Shown: positions 9,738 to 20,060 of the stretch, one piece after another
Numbering within the stretch: position 1 is the first letter of the stretch
Layout of the letters: the number at the start of each line of letters is the position of its first letter
Source of the DNA: Micromonospora terminaliae
GTDB lineage: Bacteria > Actinomycetota > Actinomycetes > Mycobacteriales > Micromonosporaceae
Reading direction: 5' to 3'
NCBI RefSeq assembly: GCF_009671205.1
Contig: NZ_CP045309.1
Coordinates: 4,092,001 to 4,156,000 of the forward strand
DNA length: 64,000 nucleotides
Notes under the pieces: generated by a model
Databases searched by the model: none
What the model saw: only the letters and a program-made list of their open reading frames with translations
What the model was told of the DNA's origin: nothing
Program-made: the position numbers and the translations under genes

Positions 9738-11699
9738 GTGTCGGGTACGAGCGGGGCGAGGATCGCGTACCAACCGGCGCTGGACGGTGTCCGCGCGCTC
9801 GCGGTGGCGGCCGTCCTCGCCTTCCACGGCGGGGTCGCGGCCCTCCCGGGCGGCTTCCTCGGGGTGGACGCGTTCTTCGTGCTGTCCGGGTTCCTGATCA
9901 CCTCGCTGCTGCTCGCCGAGCACCGCGAAACCGGCCGCATCGACCTGGTCGCGTTCTGGGGCCGGCGGCTGCGCCGCCTGCTTCCCGCCCTGCTGCTGGT
10001 GCTGGTCGTCGTGCTGCTGGTCTCCCGCAGGCTGATGCCCGGCACCGAACTCGGCGCGCTGCGCTGGGACGAGCTGGCCGCGCTCGGGTACGTCGCGAAC
10101 TGGCGGATGGCCAACCGGGACGGCGACTACTTCACGGCCACCGGGAGCCCGTCGCCGCTGCAACACACCTGGTCGCTCGGCATCGAGGAGCAGTTCTACC
10201 TGCTCTGGCCGCTGCTGCTGATCGCGCTGCTGGCCTGGGCGGCCAGGCGGGGCACGGCCACGCCCGGCCGCCGGCTCGGCGCCGCGCTTCCGGTCGTCCT
10301 GCTGGGCGCGGCCGGCTCCGCGCTCGCCGCCGCGGCCCGGTTCACGCCGGACGCGCTGGACCGCGTCTACTACGGCACCGACACCCGGGCCGTCGCCCTG
10401 CTGGTCGGCGCCGCGCTCGCCCTGCTGCTGGCGCGCCGGAGCACGGCGGCGACGACCCGGCCGGCCCGCCACCGGGTCCTCGGGGCACTGGCGGTGGCCG
10501 GGGCCGCCGTGACCGCCTGGTGCTGGGCCACCGCCGACGGCGGTGACGCGTGGCTCTACCGGGGCGGCCTCACCGTGGCCGCCCTCGCGGTGGCGGCCGT
10601 CATCGGCCACGCGGTGGTGAGCCCGGCCTCCCCGACCGCGCGGCTGCTCGCCCTGGCGCCGCTGGTCTGGCTCGGGCGGATCTCCTACGGCGTCTACCTC
10701 TGGCACTGGCCCCTGTTCCAGTGGCTGACCGCCGGGCGGACCGGGCTGACCGGGATCGCCCTGATCGCCGCCCGGTGCGCGGTCACGCTGGCCGTCGCCA
10801 CCGGGTCGTACCTGCTGGTGGAGCGTCCGATCCGGCAGGCCCGGCGGCTGCCCCGGCCGGCGCCCGCGCTGGCCGGCACGGCGGTGGCCGGCGTGGCCGC
10901 GGTCGCGGTGCTCGGCACCGTGCCGCCCGCCCCGCCGCCGAACCCGGCCATCGCCCTCGACGCGCCGTCCCCGACGGCCGGCGCGCCCACCGCGGTGCCT
11001 CCCGTCCAGCGCCCCGGGCGGCGGCCCGGCCCGCCCCGGATCACCTTCCTCGGCGACTCCGTCTCCTGGTCGCTCGGCACCTACCTGCCGGAACAGGAGA
11101 AGCTCACGGTCAGCGTGCGGGCCGTGCAGGGCTGCGGCATCGCCCGGCTCCCCGAGGTGCGGTACGTCGGCGACCCGCACCCGAACTACCCGGGCTGCGA
11201 GCACTGGGACGACCGCTGGCGGAAGGGCGTACGCGCCGACGACCCGGACGTGGCGGTCATCCTGCTCGACCGCTGGGAGCTGATGGACCGCCGGCTCGAC
11301 GGTCGCTGGCAGCACGTCGGCGAGCCGGCGTACGACCGGTACCTCGCCGGGGAGCTGGACCGGGCGGTCGACATCGCGTCGACCCGGGGCACCCACGTGA
11401 CCCTGCTGACCGCGCCGTACACCCGACGGGCGGAACGACCGGACGGCGGCCTCTGGCCGGAGGACGACCCGGCCCGCGTCGACGCGTGGAACCGGCTGGT
11501 GCGCGCGGCGGCGGACCGGCACCACGCCACCGTGCTCGACCTCAACCGGCGGGCCTGCCCGGAGGGCCGGTTCACCTGGGAGGCCGGCGGGGTGCGGGTA
11601 CGCAGCGACGGGCTGCACTTCACGCCGGAGGGCGTGCAACGGTGGATCGCCCCGTGGCTGCTCCCCCAGCTCTACCGGCTGGCCGTGCGGGGGGCGTGA
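9738..11699 (+). CDS. Membrane O-acyltransferase with C-terminal SGNH domain (OafA/OatA-like)
   Basis: The GTG start gives a product beginning VSGTSGARIAYQPALDGVRA; the first motif is typical of Acyl_transf_3 proteins, so longer starts are unlikely. About ten membrane helices fill the first 370 residues, with the family motif QHTWSLGIEEQFYLLWPLLL. A Pro-rich linker leads to an extracytoplasmic SGNH hydrolase-like domain with block I GDS (Ser near 441) and the catalytic pair DGLH (Asp 624, His 627). Such fusions move acetyl groups across the membrane onto peptidoglycan or surface polysaccharide. The length of 653 residues is normal. The acceptor is unknown. Confidence 0.92.
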   Translation: MSGTSGARIAYQPALDGVRALAVAAVLAFHGGVAALPGGFLGVDAFFVLSGFLITSLLLAEHRETGRIDLVAFWGRRLRRLLPALLLVLVVVLLVSRRLMPGTELGALRWDELAALGYVANWRMANRDGDYFTATGSPSPLQHTWSLGIEEQFYLLWPLLLIALLAWAARRGTATPGRRLGAALPVVLLGAAGSALAAAARFTPDALDRVYYGTDTRAVALLVGAALALLLARRSTAATTRPARHRVLGALAVAGAAVTAWCWATADGGDAWLYRGGLTVAALAVAAVIGHAVVSPASPTARLLALAPLVWLGRISYGVYLWHWPLFQWLTAGRTGLTGIALIAARCAVTLAVATGSYLLVERPIRQARRLPRPAPALAGTAVAGVAAVAVLGTVPPAPPPNPAIALDAPSPTAGAPTAVPPVQRPGRRPGPPRITFLGDSVSWSLGTYLPEQEKLTVSVRAVQGCGIARLPEVRYVGDPHPNYPGCEHWDDRWRKGVRADDPDVAVILLDRWELMDRRLDGRWQHVGEPAYDRYLAGELDRAVDIASTRGTHVTLLTAPYTRRAERPDGGLWPEDDPARVDAWNRLVRAAADRHHATVLDLNRRACPEGRFTWEAGGVRVRSDGLHFTPEGVQRWIAPWLLPQLYRLAVRGA

Positions 11700-11703
11700 C
11701 CGG

Positions 11704-12543
11704 TCAGGCGGCGATGACCGCCGACTCCTCGGCCTCGACCTGGGCGTTCCAGGCCGCCTTGGTGGAGCGCCAGCCCTCGTCGTCCATGCCGCGCCGCCAG
11801 TAGCCGGAGATGGACAGGTCGCCCCTGGGCACGCCCCGCTCGACCCGCAGCAGCCGGCGCAGCTCCTTGACCGCCGCGGCCTCGCCGTGCACGAAGGCGT
11901 GCACCCGGCCGGGCGGGAAGTCCAGCGCGCGGACCGCCTCGACCAGCGGCTCGCCCACCGGGCGCCCGGCGCGGTGCAGCCAGCGCAGCTCGACCGCGCC
12001 CGCGCTGGGCAGCGGCAGCTCGTCGGCAGGGCCGCTCACCTCGACGTAGACCTTGGCGGGCGCCCCGGCGGGCAGCCGCTCCAGCGCGGCGGCGATCGCC
12101 GGCAGCGCGCTCTCGTCCCCGGCCAGCAGGTGCCAGTCGGCCGTCGGATCCGGGGCGTACGCACCGCCGGGGCCGGTGAACAGCACCCGGTCGCCGGGAC
12201 GCAGCCCGGCCGCCCACGGCCCCGCCAGTCCTTCGTCGCCGTGGTGCACCACGTCCACGGTCAGCTCGCCGGCCGCCGCGTCCCAGGCCCGCACCGTGTA
12301 CGCCCGCAGCCGCGGCCACTGCTGCGCCGGGAACTCGCGCCTGATGGTGGCCAGGTCGGTCGGGTGCGGGTAGCGCACCCCGGCCGGCGGGAAGACGAAC
12401 TTCACGTAGTGGTCGGTGTAGGCGCCCACCGGCAGGCCGGCCAGCTCCGCACCGCCGAGCACGAGGCGGATCAGGTGCGGGGTGGGCCGCTCGGTCCGGA
12501 CGACCGTGGCGGCGGTCAGGTTCTTGGGGCGCTGCTCCGTCAT
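11704..12543 (-). CDS. Siderophore-interacting protein, FAD-binding ferric-siderophore reductase (ViuB-like)
   Basis: This 279-residue SIP-family protein has the N-terminal FAD-binding beta barrel (RAYTVRAWD is the flavin motif, followed by VVHHGDEGLAGPWAAGLRPGD) and a C-terminal NAD(P)H-binding half with HAFVHGEAAAVKELRR. The enzymes reduce Fe(III) in imported siderophores to release the iron in the cytoplasm. An iron box lies immediately upstream of the start codon (12549-12562), so repression by an IdeR/DmdR-type regulator when iron is sufficient is likely. It is a stand-alone gene, convergent with the acyltransferase. Confidence 0.92.
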   Translation of the reverse strand: MTEQRPKNLTAATVVRTERPTPHLIRLVLGGAELAGLPVGAYTDHYVKFVFPPAGVRYPHPTDLATIRREFPAQQWPRLRAYTVRAWDAAAGELTVDVVHHGDEGLAGPWAAGLRPGDRVLFTGPGGAYAPDPTADWHLLAGDESALPAIAAALERLPAGAPAKVYVEVSGPADELPLPSAGAVELRWLHRAGRPVGEPLVEAVRALDFPPGRVHAFVHGEAAAVKELRRLLRVERGVPRGDLSISGYWRRGMDDEGWRSTKAAWNAQVEAEESAVIAA

Positions 12544-12548
12544 GCTTA

Positions 12549-12562
12549 TTAGGCTAGCCTAA
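12549..12562. promoter_or_regulatory. Iron box (IdeR/DmdR-type) overlapping a leaderless-type promoter
   Basis: TTAGGCTAGCCTAA is a perfect 14-base palindrome matching the core of the DtxR/IdeR consensus (TTAGGTTAGSCTAACCTAA); it fits that 19-mer at 13 positions in either register. It ends 5 bases before the SIP start codon. Read on the reverse strand, TAGCCT lies 7 bases from the ATG, the spacing of a -10 element for a leaderless transcript, so the repressor would cover the promoter. Confidence 0.8.
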
Positions 12563-12618
12563 GTAGTTGAGCGTCCCCACCGGGCTGTCCGGCTGCCGAC
12601 GCCGACGGCGGAACCGGG

Positions 12619-13860
12619 TCAGCGGAGGGTCACCAGGCGGCCGTGCCAGGCCAGGGCGGCCGGGTCGGTGAGCGAGGCCACCTGGTCGACCACCACGCGC
12701 AGCCGGGCCGCGTCGTCGGGCGCGGCCCGCCACAGCGGCGCGAAGACCGGGTCGAGCGCGTCCGGGGCCCGGTCGAGCAGGGCGGCCACCAGGTCGGCGA
12801 GGATCTCCTGCTGCTGGGCGTAGCGGGGGCCGGCGCCGGGGCGGCGCATGACGTAGCGCAGGGCGATGCCCTTCAGCAGCGCGCACTGGGCCCGGATGCG
12901 GCGCGGCACGACGAGGTCGGCGGCGTAGCGGCGGTGCGGGCCGGGGCCGTGGCGCTCCTGGGTGGCGGCCACCACGGTCGACACGAAGCGGCCGGTGAGC
13001 ACGCTCGTGGTGGTCTTCAGCGCGGCCAGGGCCCGGTGGCTGCCGTCGTACGCGGCGAGCGGGGCGAGCACCGGCTCGGCGAGCAGCTCGGCCAGCACCT
13101 CGCCCAGGTCCTCGGGCGCCTCCCCGGAGTACGCGGCCGCCACGTCGGCGCAGAGCGCCCGCCGCTCGTCGGCGTCCACCAGGAGCGGGCGCAGGCTCAC
13201 GTAACCGCCGTGGATGCCGTCCTCGACGTCGTGCACCGAGTACGCCACGTCGTCGGCCCAGTCCATGACCTGCGCCTCGAGGCAGCGCCGGTCGCCGGGC
13301 GGGGCGCCCTCGCGCAGCCAGGCGAAGACCGGGCGGTCGTCGGCGTACACCCCGAACTTGCGCCGGCCGGGCCGGCGCTCCCACGGGTACTTGGCGACCG
13401 CGTCGAGCGAGGCGCGGGTCAGGTTCAGCCCGGCGGAGCGGCCGTCGGGGCCGAGCACCTTGGCCTCCAGCCGGGTGAGCACCCGCAGCGTCTGCGCGTT
13501 GCCCTCGAAGCCCCCGCACCCGGCGGCGAGCGCGTCCAGCGCGTCCTCGCCGTTGTGCCCGAAGGGCGGGTGGCCGAGGTCGTGGGCCAGCCCGGCGGTG
13601 TCCACCACGTCCGGGTCGCAGCCGAGCCGGGCGCCCATCTCCCGGGCGATCTGCGCCACCTCCAGCGAGTGGGTCAGCCGGGTGCGCAGGAAGTCGTCGG
13701 TGCCGGCGGTGTGCACCTGCGTCTTCGCGGCGAGCCGGCGGAACGCCGCCGAGTGCAGCACCCGGGCGCGGTCCCGCTCGTACGGCGACCGCCCGTACCC
13801 GGTGTCCTTGGGCGCCTCGGTGACCAGGCGCGCCGCGTCGAGCCCGGGTCCGGCGCTCAA
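12619..13860 (-). CDS. dgt: Deoxyguanosinetriphosphate triphosphohydrolase-like HD protein
   Basis: The 413-residue protein has the HD-domain arrangement of dNTP triphosphohydrolases: THSLEVAQIAREMG, then the metal ligands in LAHDLGHPPFGHNGEDAL, and a later DWADDVAYSVHD. The N-terminus (GYGRSPYERDRARVLHSAAFRRLAAKTQV) is the standard start of the family. The enzyme cleaves dGTP (or other dNTPs) to nucleoside and tripolyphosphate, trimming the dNTP pool. The gene lies four bases downstream of the VOC-family gene and is likely cotranscribed. In actinobacteria it commonly sits near dnaG and ppdK, as here. Confidence 0.93.
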   Translation of the reverse strand: MSAGPGLDAARLVTEAPKDTGYGRSPYERDRARVLHSAAFRRLAAKTQVHTAGTDDFLRTRLTHSLEVAQIAREMGARLGCDPDVVDTAGLAHDLGHPPFGHNGEDALDALAAGCGGFEGNAQTLRVLTRLEAKVLGPDGRSAGLNLTRASLDAVAKYPWERRPGRRKFGVYADDRPVFAWLREGAPPGDRRCLEAQVMDWADDVAYSVHDVEDGIHGGYVSLRPLLVDADERRALCADVAAAYSGEAPEDLGEVLAELLAEPVLAPLAAYDGSHRALAALKTTTSVLTGRFVSTVVAATQERHGPGPHRRYAADLVVPRRIRAQCALLKGIALRYVMRRPGAGPRYAQQQEILADLVAALLDRAPDALDPVFAPLWRAAPDDAARLRVVVDQVASLTDPAALAWHGRLVTLR

Positions 13861-13864
13861 CCGG

Positions 13865-14215
13865 TCATCCCCGCTGCCGCAGGACGCAGAACTCGTTGCC
13901 CTCCGGGTCGGACAGGACGGTCCAGTCCACCTCGCCCTGGCCGATGTCGACGTGCCGCGCGCCCATGTCGACGAGGCGCTCCACCTCGGCCTCCAGGTCG
14001 GCCGGGCGCAGGTCGATGTGCAGCCGGTTCTTGCCCTCCTTGGGGCCGCTGACCGGGACGAACACGATGCCGGGCAGCGTGTCGGGCGTGCGGCGGATCT
14101 CCACCTCGTCCGGCTTGTCGCTGATCACCTGGTAGCCGAGCGCCTCCGCCCACCAGTGGGCGAGCCGGGACGGGTCCTGGGCGTCGACCGTCAGGTTCTC
14201 CCAGACGCTGGTCAT
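13865..14215 (-). CDS. VOC-superfamily (glyoxalase-like) protein
   Basis: The product of 116 residues begins MTSVWENLTVDAQDPSRLAH and is a single glyoxalase/bleomycin-resistance-like VOC domain, with the typical final segment TVLSDPEGNEFCVLR. The ATG at 14215 is preceded by AGGAAGG seven bases upstream; an in-frame ATG further up (14293) lies in the terminator region and is unlikely. Members bind a metal and act on varied small substrates, and some only bind drugs. Substrate is not predictable. Confidence 0.85.
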   Translation of the reverse strand: MTSVWENLTVDAQDPSRLAHWWAEALGYQVISDKPDEVEIRRTPDTLPGIVFVPVSGPKEGKNRLHIDLRPADLEAEVERLVDMGARHVDIGQGEVDWTVLSDPEGNEFCVLRQRG

Positions 14216-14295
14216 GCGGCCACCTTCCTGATCGACACGTACGCGGGAGCCCAGGTTACGCCCGGCGGGCCGGAAAGGCGCGCCCGGACGCAAGC

Positions 14296-14325
14296 GGGGC
14301 CGCCGACCTAAGCGTCGGCGGCCCC
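14296..14325. terminator. Terminator hairpin downstream of ppdK
   Basis: A perfect 12-bp stem (GGGGCCGCCGAC pairing with GTCGGCGGCCCC) with a 6-base loop CTAAGC lies 16 bases after the ppdK stop codon on the reverse strand. There is no T-tract, which is common in high-GC actinobacteria. Confidence 0.8.
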
Positions 14326-14340
14326 GGAGGCGTCACGCGA

Positions 14341-17049
<2,709 letters not shown>

Positions 17050-17357
17050 CAGAGCCTCCCACGCGCGCCATTGACACTTAACGAAGGTTCAGTTCGGACA
17101 TACCCCGGGAGCGACCACCGGTAATCCCGGCGTCGTCAGCGATCGGTGGGCGAAGGTTAAGCGAACTTCGAGTGGCCTGGGACCGTTCGGTGACTATTGG
17201 CACAACGGTCACCACTATCCGCGTCCGTACCGGTTTTTGGGAACGCTTCCACGCGCACTATCACGCAATTCCGATTCCCCTCGTACGCTTGACCGCACTG
17301 GTTCTGCTGAACCTGACCTTTGCCATATCCCGCGCAAATACACCCGGAGCCGTCGCC
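17050..17357. other. Divergent intergenic region between ppdK and the GH20 gene
   Basis: About 300 bases with clearly lower GC than the flanks. It must hold the ppdK promoter (right end of the reverse-strand transcript, near 17080-17110) and a promoter for the hexosaminidase. It contains the LacI-type palindrome at 17238-17251. The forward frame is open through 17172-17357 and could encode an N-terminal extension with the hydrophobic run LVRLTALVLLNLTFA, so part of it may be coding. Confidence 0.5.
17238..17251. promoter_or_regulatory. LacI-family (CebR-like) operator candidate
   Basis: TGGGAACGCTTCCA is an imperfect palindrome with a central CG. It differs at two symmetric-position bases from TGGGAGCGCTCCCA, the site of the sugar repressor CebR in Streptomyces. 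It lies about 107 bases before the preferred GH20 start. This would fit sugar-dependent control, but no repressor gene is nearby. Confidence 0.45.
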
Positions 17358-19148
17358 GTGCCGACCATCCCCGCCACCCCCGCCGAGAGCGGCCCCGAGC
17401 CGCTCGACCGCCTCCCCGGCCGCCAGCCGGCCGCCGCCGAGCTGGCCCGCACCGCCGCCCGCTCCGCCGGCGACCTGCTCGCCCCACCCGCGCCCACCCG
17501 CCTCGGCGACGTGGTGCCCGCCCCGGAGCGGGTGCAGCCCGACCCGGCGGCGGACTTCACGCTGACCGCCGACGCGGCGATCCGGGTCAGCCCGGCCGGC
17601 CGGGACGTCGCCGAGCAGCTGGCCGAGTGGCTGCGCCCGGCCACCGGGTTCCCGCTGCCGGTCACCGACGCGCCCGACGCCGACGGCGTGCTCGTGCTGA
17701 CCCTGTCCGAGGCGCCCCTGGCCGCGGGTCCGTTCGACGCGGCTCGCCCGGCGGGCACGGCGGGTCCCGTGGACGCGGCCCGTCCGCTCGACGCGGCCCG
17801 TCCGGCCGAGCCGACGGCGGGTGAGGGTGGCGTTGGTGTCGACGGGCTGGGTGCCGAGGGTTACCGGCTCGACGTGACCGCGGCCGGGGTGCGGGTCACG
17901 GCCGCCGCCCCGGCCGGGCTGTTCCACGGCGCGCAGACGCTGCGGCAGCTCCTCCCCGCCGCCATCGAGCGCGCCGCACCGGTCACCGAGCGCTGGGCGG
18001 TGCCCGGCGGCAGCATCGTCGACCGGCCGCGCTTCCCCTACCGGGGCGCCATGCTCGACGTGGCCCGCCACTTCTTCCCGGTCGAGGACGTGCTGCGGGT
18101 CGTCGACCACCTGGCCCGCTACAAGCTCAACCACCTGCACCTGCACCTCACCGACGACCAGGGCTGGCGGATCGCCGTCGACTCCTGGCCCCGGCTCGCC
18201 GGGGTCGGCGGGATCACCGAGGTGGGCGGCGGCCCCGGCGGCTTCTACACGCAGGCCGACTACCGGCGCATCGTCTCGTACGCCGCCCGCCGCCACGTCA
18301 CCGTCGTGCCCGAGATCGACCTGCCGGGGCACACCAACGCGGCCCTCGTCGCGTACCCGGACCTGGCGCCCGGCAAGGTCCCGCCGCCGCCGTACACCGG
18401 CACCGAGGTCGGCTTCAGCTACGTGGACCCCGCCGACGAGCGGACGTACGCCTTCGTCGCCGACGTGGTCGGCGAGGTGGCCGCCCTGACCCCCGGCCCG
18501 TGGCTGCACCTGGGCGGCGACGAGGCGTTCAAGGTGCCGGCCGACACCTACCGCGCCTTCATCGAGCGGGCCCAGACCCTGGTGGCGGCGACCGGGAAGA
18601 CGGTCGTCGGCTGGCACCAGCTCGCCCCGGCCGGGCACGTCGACGGGCGGGTGCTCCAGTGGTGGGGCACCAACGGTGACGACCCCGAGACCGCCGACGC
18701 GGTACGCCGGGGCGCCCGCCTCATCCTCTCCCCCGGCAACCGGGTCTACCTGGACATGAAGTACGCCGTCGACACTCCGATCGGGCACGACTGGGCGGGC
18801 CTCATCGACGTCCAACGGGCGTACGACTGGGATCCGGGGACGCACCTCACCGGCGTGCCCGCCGAAGCCGTGCTGGGTGTGGAGGCCCCGCTCTGGACCG
18901 AGTCGGTCACCACCCTCGCCGAGGTCGAGTTCATGCTCTTTCCGCGGCTGCCCGCCGTCGCCGAGCTGGGCTGGTCGCCCCGGTCGACGCACGACTGGGC
19001 CGGCTTCCGCCAGCGGCTGGCGGCCCACGGCCCGCGCTGGACCGCCGCCGGCATCACCTTCCACCCGTCCCCGGACGTCCCCTGGCCGACGCCGGCCACG
19101 AAGGTGCCCACCCAGCCCACCGGCAACACCACCGCCCCCACCTCCTGA
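17358..19148 (+). CDS. Beta-N-acetylhexosaminidase, glycoside hydrolase family 20
   Basis: This enzyme removes terminal GlcNAc or GalNAc from glycans such as chitobiose. The N-terminal GH20b-type alpha/beta domain (to about residue 215) is followed by the GH20 barrel with YRGAMLDVARHFFPVEDV, HLHLTDDQGWRI and the catalytic Asp-Glu pair in HLGGDEAF (388-389). The preferred GTG (17358) gives 596 residues without a signal peptide. The same frame is open back to a GTG at 17172; that longer form has a hydrophobic segment that could act as a secretion signal. The middle (around 120-155) has an Ala/Pro/Asp-rich repeat-like insertion (AARPLDAARPAE). A start choice needs transcript data. Confidence 0.88.
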   Translation: MPTIPATPAESGPEPLDRLPGRQPAAAELARTAARSAGDLLAPPAPTRLGDVVPAPERVQPDPAADFTLTADAAIRVSPAGRDVAEQLAEWLRPATGFPLPVTDAPDADGVLVLTLSEAPLAAGPFDAARPAGTAGPVDAARPLDAARPAEPTAGEGGVGVDGLGAEGYRLDVTAAGVRVTAAAPAGLFHGAQTLRQLLPAAIERAAPVTERWAVPGGSIVDRPRFPYRGAMLDVARHFFPVEDVLRVVDHLARYKLNHLHLHLTDDQGWRIAVDSWPRLAGVGGITEVGGGPGGFYTQADYRRIVSYAARRHVTVVPEIDLPGHTNAALVAYPDLAPGKVPPPPYTGTEVGFSYVDPADERTYAFVADVVGEVAALTPGPWLHLGGDEAFKVPADTYRAFIERAQTLVAATGKTVVGWHQLAPAGHVDGRVLQWWGTNGDDPETADAVRRGARLILSPGNRVYLDMKYAVDTPIGHDWAGLIDVQRAYDWDPGTHLTGVPAEAVLGVEAPLWTESVTTLAEVEFMLFPRLPAVAELGWSPRSTHDWAGFRQRLAAHGPRWTAAGITFHPSPDVPWPTPATKVPTQPTGNTTAPTS

Positions 19149-19174
19149 AAGCCGTCACGGTCCCCGGCGCTTCA

Positions 19175-19225
19175 GTGGAACGCCATGGGTGTCTCAGCCG
19201 TCCCGAGACACCCATGGCGTCCCAC
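19175..19225. repeat. Long inverted repeat after the GH20 gene
   Basis: Two 21-base arms (19175-19195 and 19205-19225) with one mismatch flank a 9-base loop. The core of each arm reads CGCCATGGGTGTCTC. The hairpin begins 27 bases after the GH20 stop codon and may serve as its terminator. Confidence 0.85.
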
Positions 19226-19346
19226 CCACCGCCTTGCCCAAGCGCGGTCCGGCGAAATGCCCGGTATGGCCGGTGGTCGACCCGTCGGGCCCCTGCGCTG
19301 GGCCTCGGCCCGCCCGCGTTGATCTGCGCGAGGCGTCGGCCCGCCC

Positions 19347-19410
19347 GTGTTGATCAAGAAGTTTGCGTCGAGATTCGGCCGGAAGACGACACAAATCTCT
19401 TGATCAACAC
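19347..19410. repeat. Long inverted repeat with TTGATCAA arms
   Basis: Two 24-base arms (19347-19370 and 19387-19410) with three mismatches surround a 16-base loop that is itself partly symmetric. The arm GTTGATCAAGA..GTTTGCGTC is nearly identical to the arm of the element at 34649-34708, so these are two copies of one dispersed repeat family. Confidence 0.88.
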
Positions 19411-19460
19411 CGGTGGTCGCCGGCGACCGGGTGCCGGGTTCGCCGCGCCCGGTGCACCTG

Positions 19461-19510
19461 GAGATCTTGGGCAGTTGTCGTTCGCGCGAACAGCAACTGT
19501 CCAAGATCTG
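19461..19510. repeat. Long inverted repeat with AGATCTTGG/CAGTTG arms
   Basis: Arms of 17 bases (19461-19477 and 19494-19510) pair with two mismatches; the inner TTCGCGCGAA is palindromic and would extend the hairpin. The GCAGTTGTCG core is shared with the element at 39838-39883. Confidence 0.8.
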
Positions 19511-19697
19511 CAGCGCCAGCGTGTGCGCCCTGGGGTGCGTGTCCGCTTTGCGTCGCCGACGTTGGGCCTCGGTGTCCGGTTTCGGCTGGTCTCGGCGAGT
19601 GGTCGGCGCCACCGTCGGGGCGGAATCATGCCGGGGTCGGGGTCGTTGTACATGGCAGACCGCGCAGCACCCCGCCCCCGGCGAGGCAGCCGCGGTT

Positions 19698-19932
19698 GGA
19701 ATGACCGGCCCCGGCCGGTCGTTACACCCCCCGGGGCCGCGCACCACCGGCCCACCGCACCGGGCCAGCCGCGGGGAATCACCCCGCCACCCCGGTCGTT
19801 ACATCCCCCGGACCACGCACCACCGGTCCGAGCCGGCTAGCCAGGGAATCACCCCCGGCCGCCGGTGGTTACATCTCCCCGGGGCATCGGATCAGGCGTG
19901 TGGGAATCACTTCCCCGCCGCCGATGGTTACA
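19698..19932 (+). repeat. Four imperfect direct repeats resembling SigR-type promoters
   Basis: Each unit has GGAAT, a GC-rich spacer and GTTACA followed by CCCCCGG-like bases. GGAAT starts at 19698, 19775, 19845 and 19903. The spacer to GTT is exactly 18 bases in the first three and 19 in the fourth. GGAAT-N18-GTT is the consensus of the ECF sigma factor SigR/SigH of actinobacteria. The units are 77, 70 and 58 bases apart and all point toward the gene at 20061. In the first unit the spacer is a perfect hairpin (GACCGGCC/GGCCGGTC). Confidence 0.65.
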
Positions 19933-20060
19933 CCCCCGGACCGCCCGAGCAGGTCACCCCCCCTTTGATCGCCGGGCATCTCCCCAGACTTTCTCACCAG
20001 CACCCGCACCCCCCTTGTGCGTGTGTGCTGTGCACCCCCGACAGAAAGGCGTCACTCATC

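Larger units (their letters stand above)
19149..20060. other. Non-coding region rich in inverted and direct repeats
   Basis: No convincing gene is present in these 900 bases: open frames are there but with poor codon positions and they run through long hairpins. Going left to right there are three long inverted repeats (19175-19225, 19347-19410, 19461-19510), a unique stretch, four imperfect direct repeats (19698-19932), and the leader of the C39 peptidase-like gene. Confidence 0.7.

Noticed and set aside
19175..20060. Several open frames of 110-230 codons between the GH20 and C39 genes
   Set aside because: They run through long inverted repeats, have no ribosome sites and no recognisable domain; the frames arise from GC richness.
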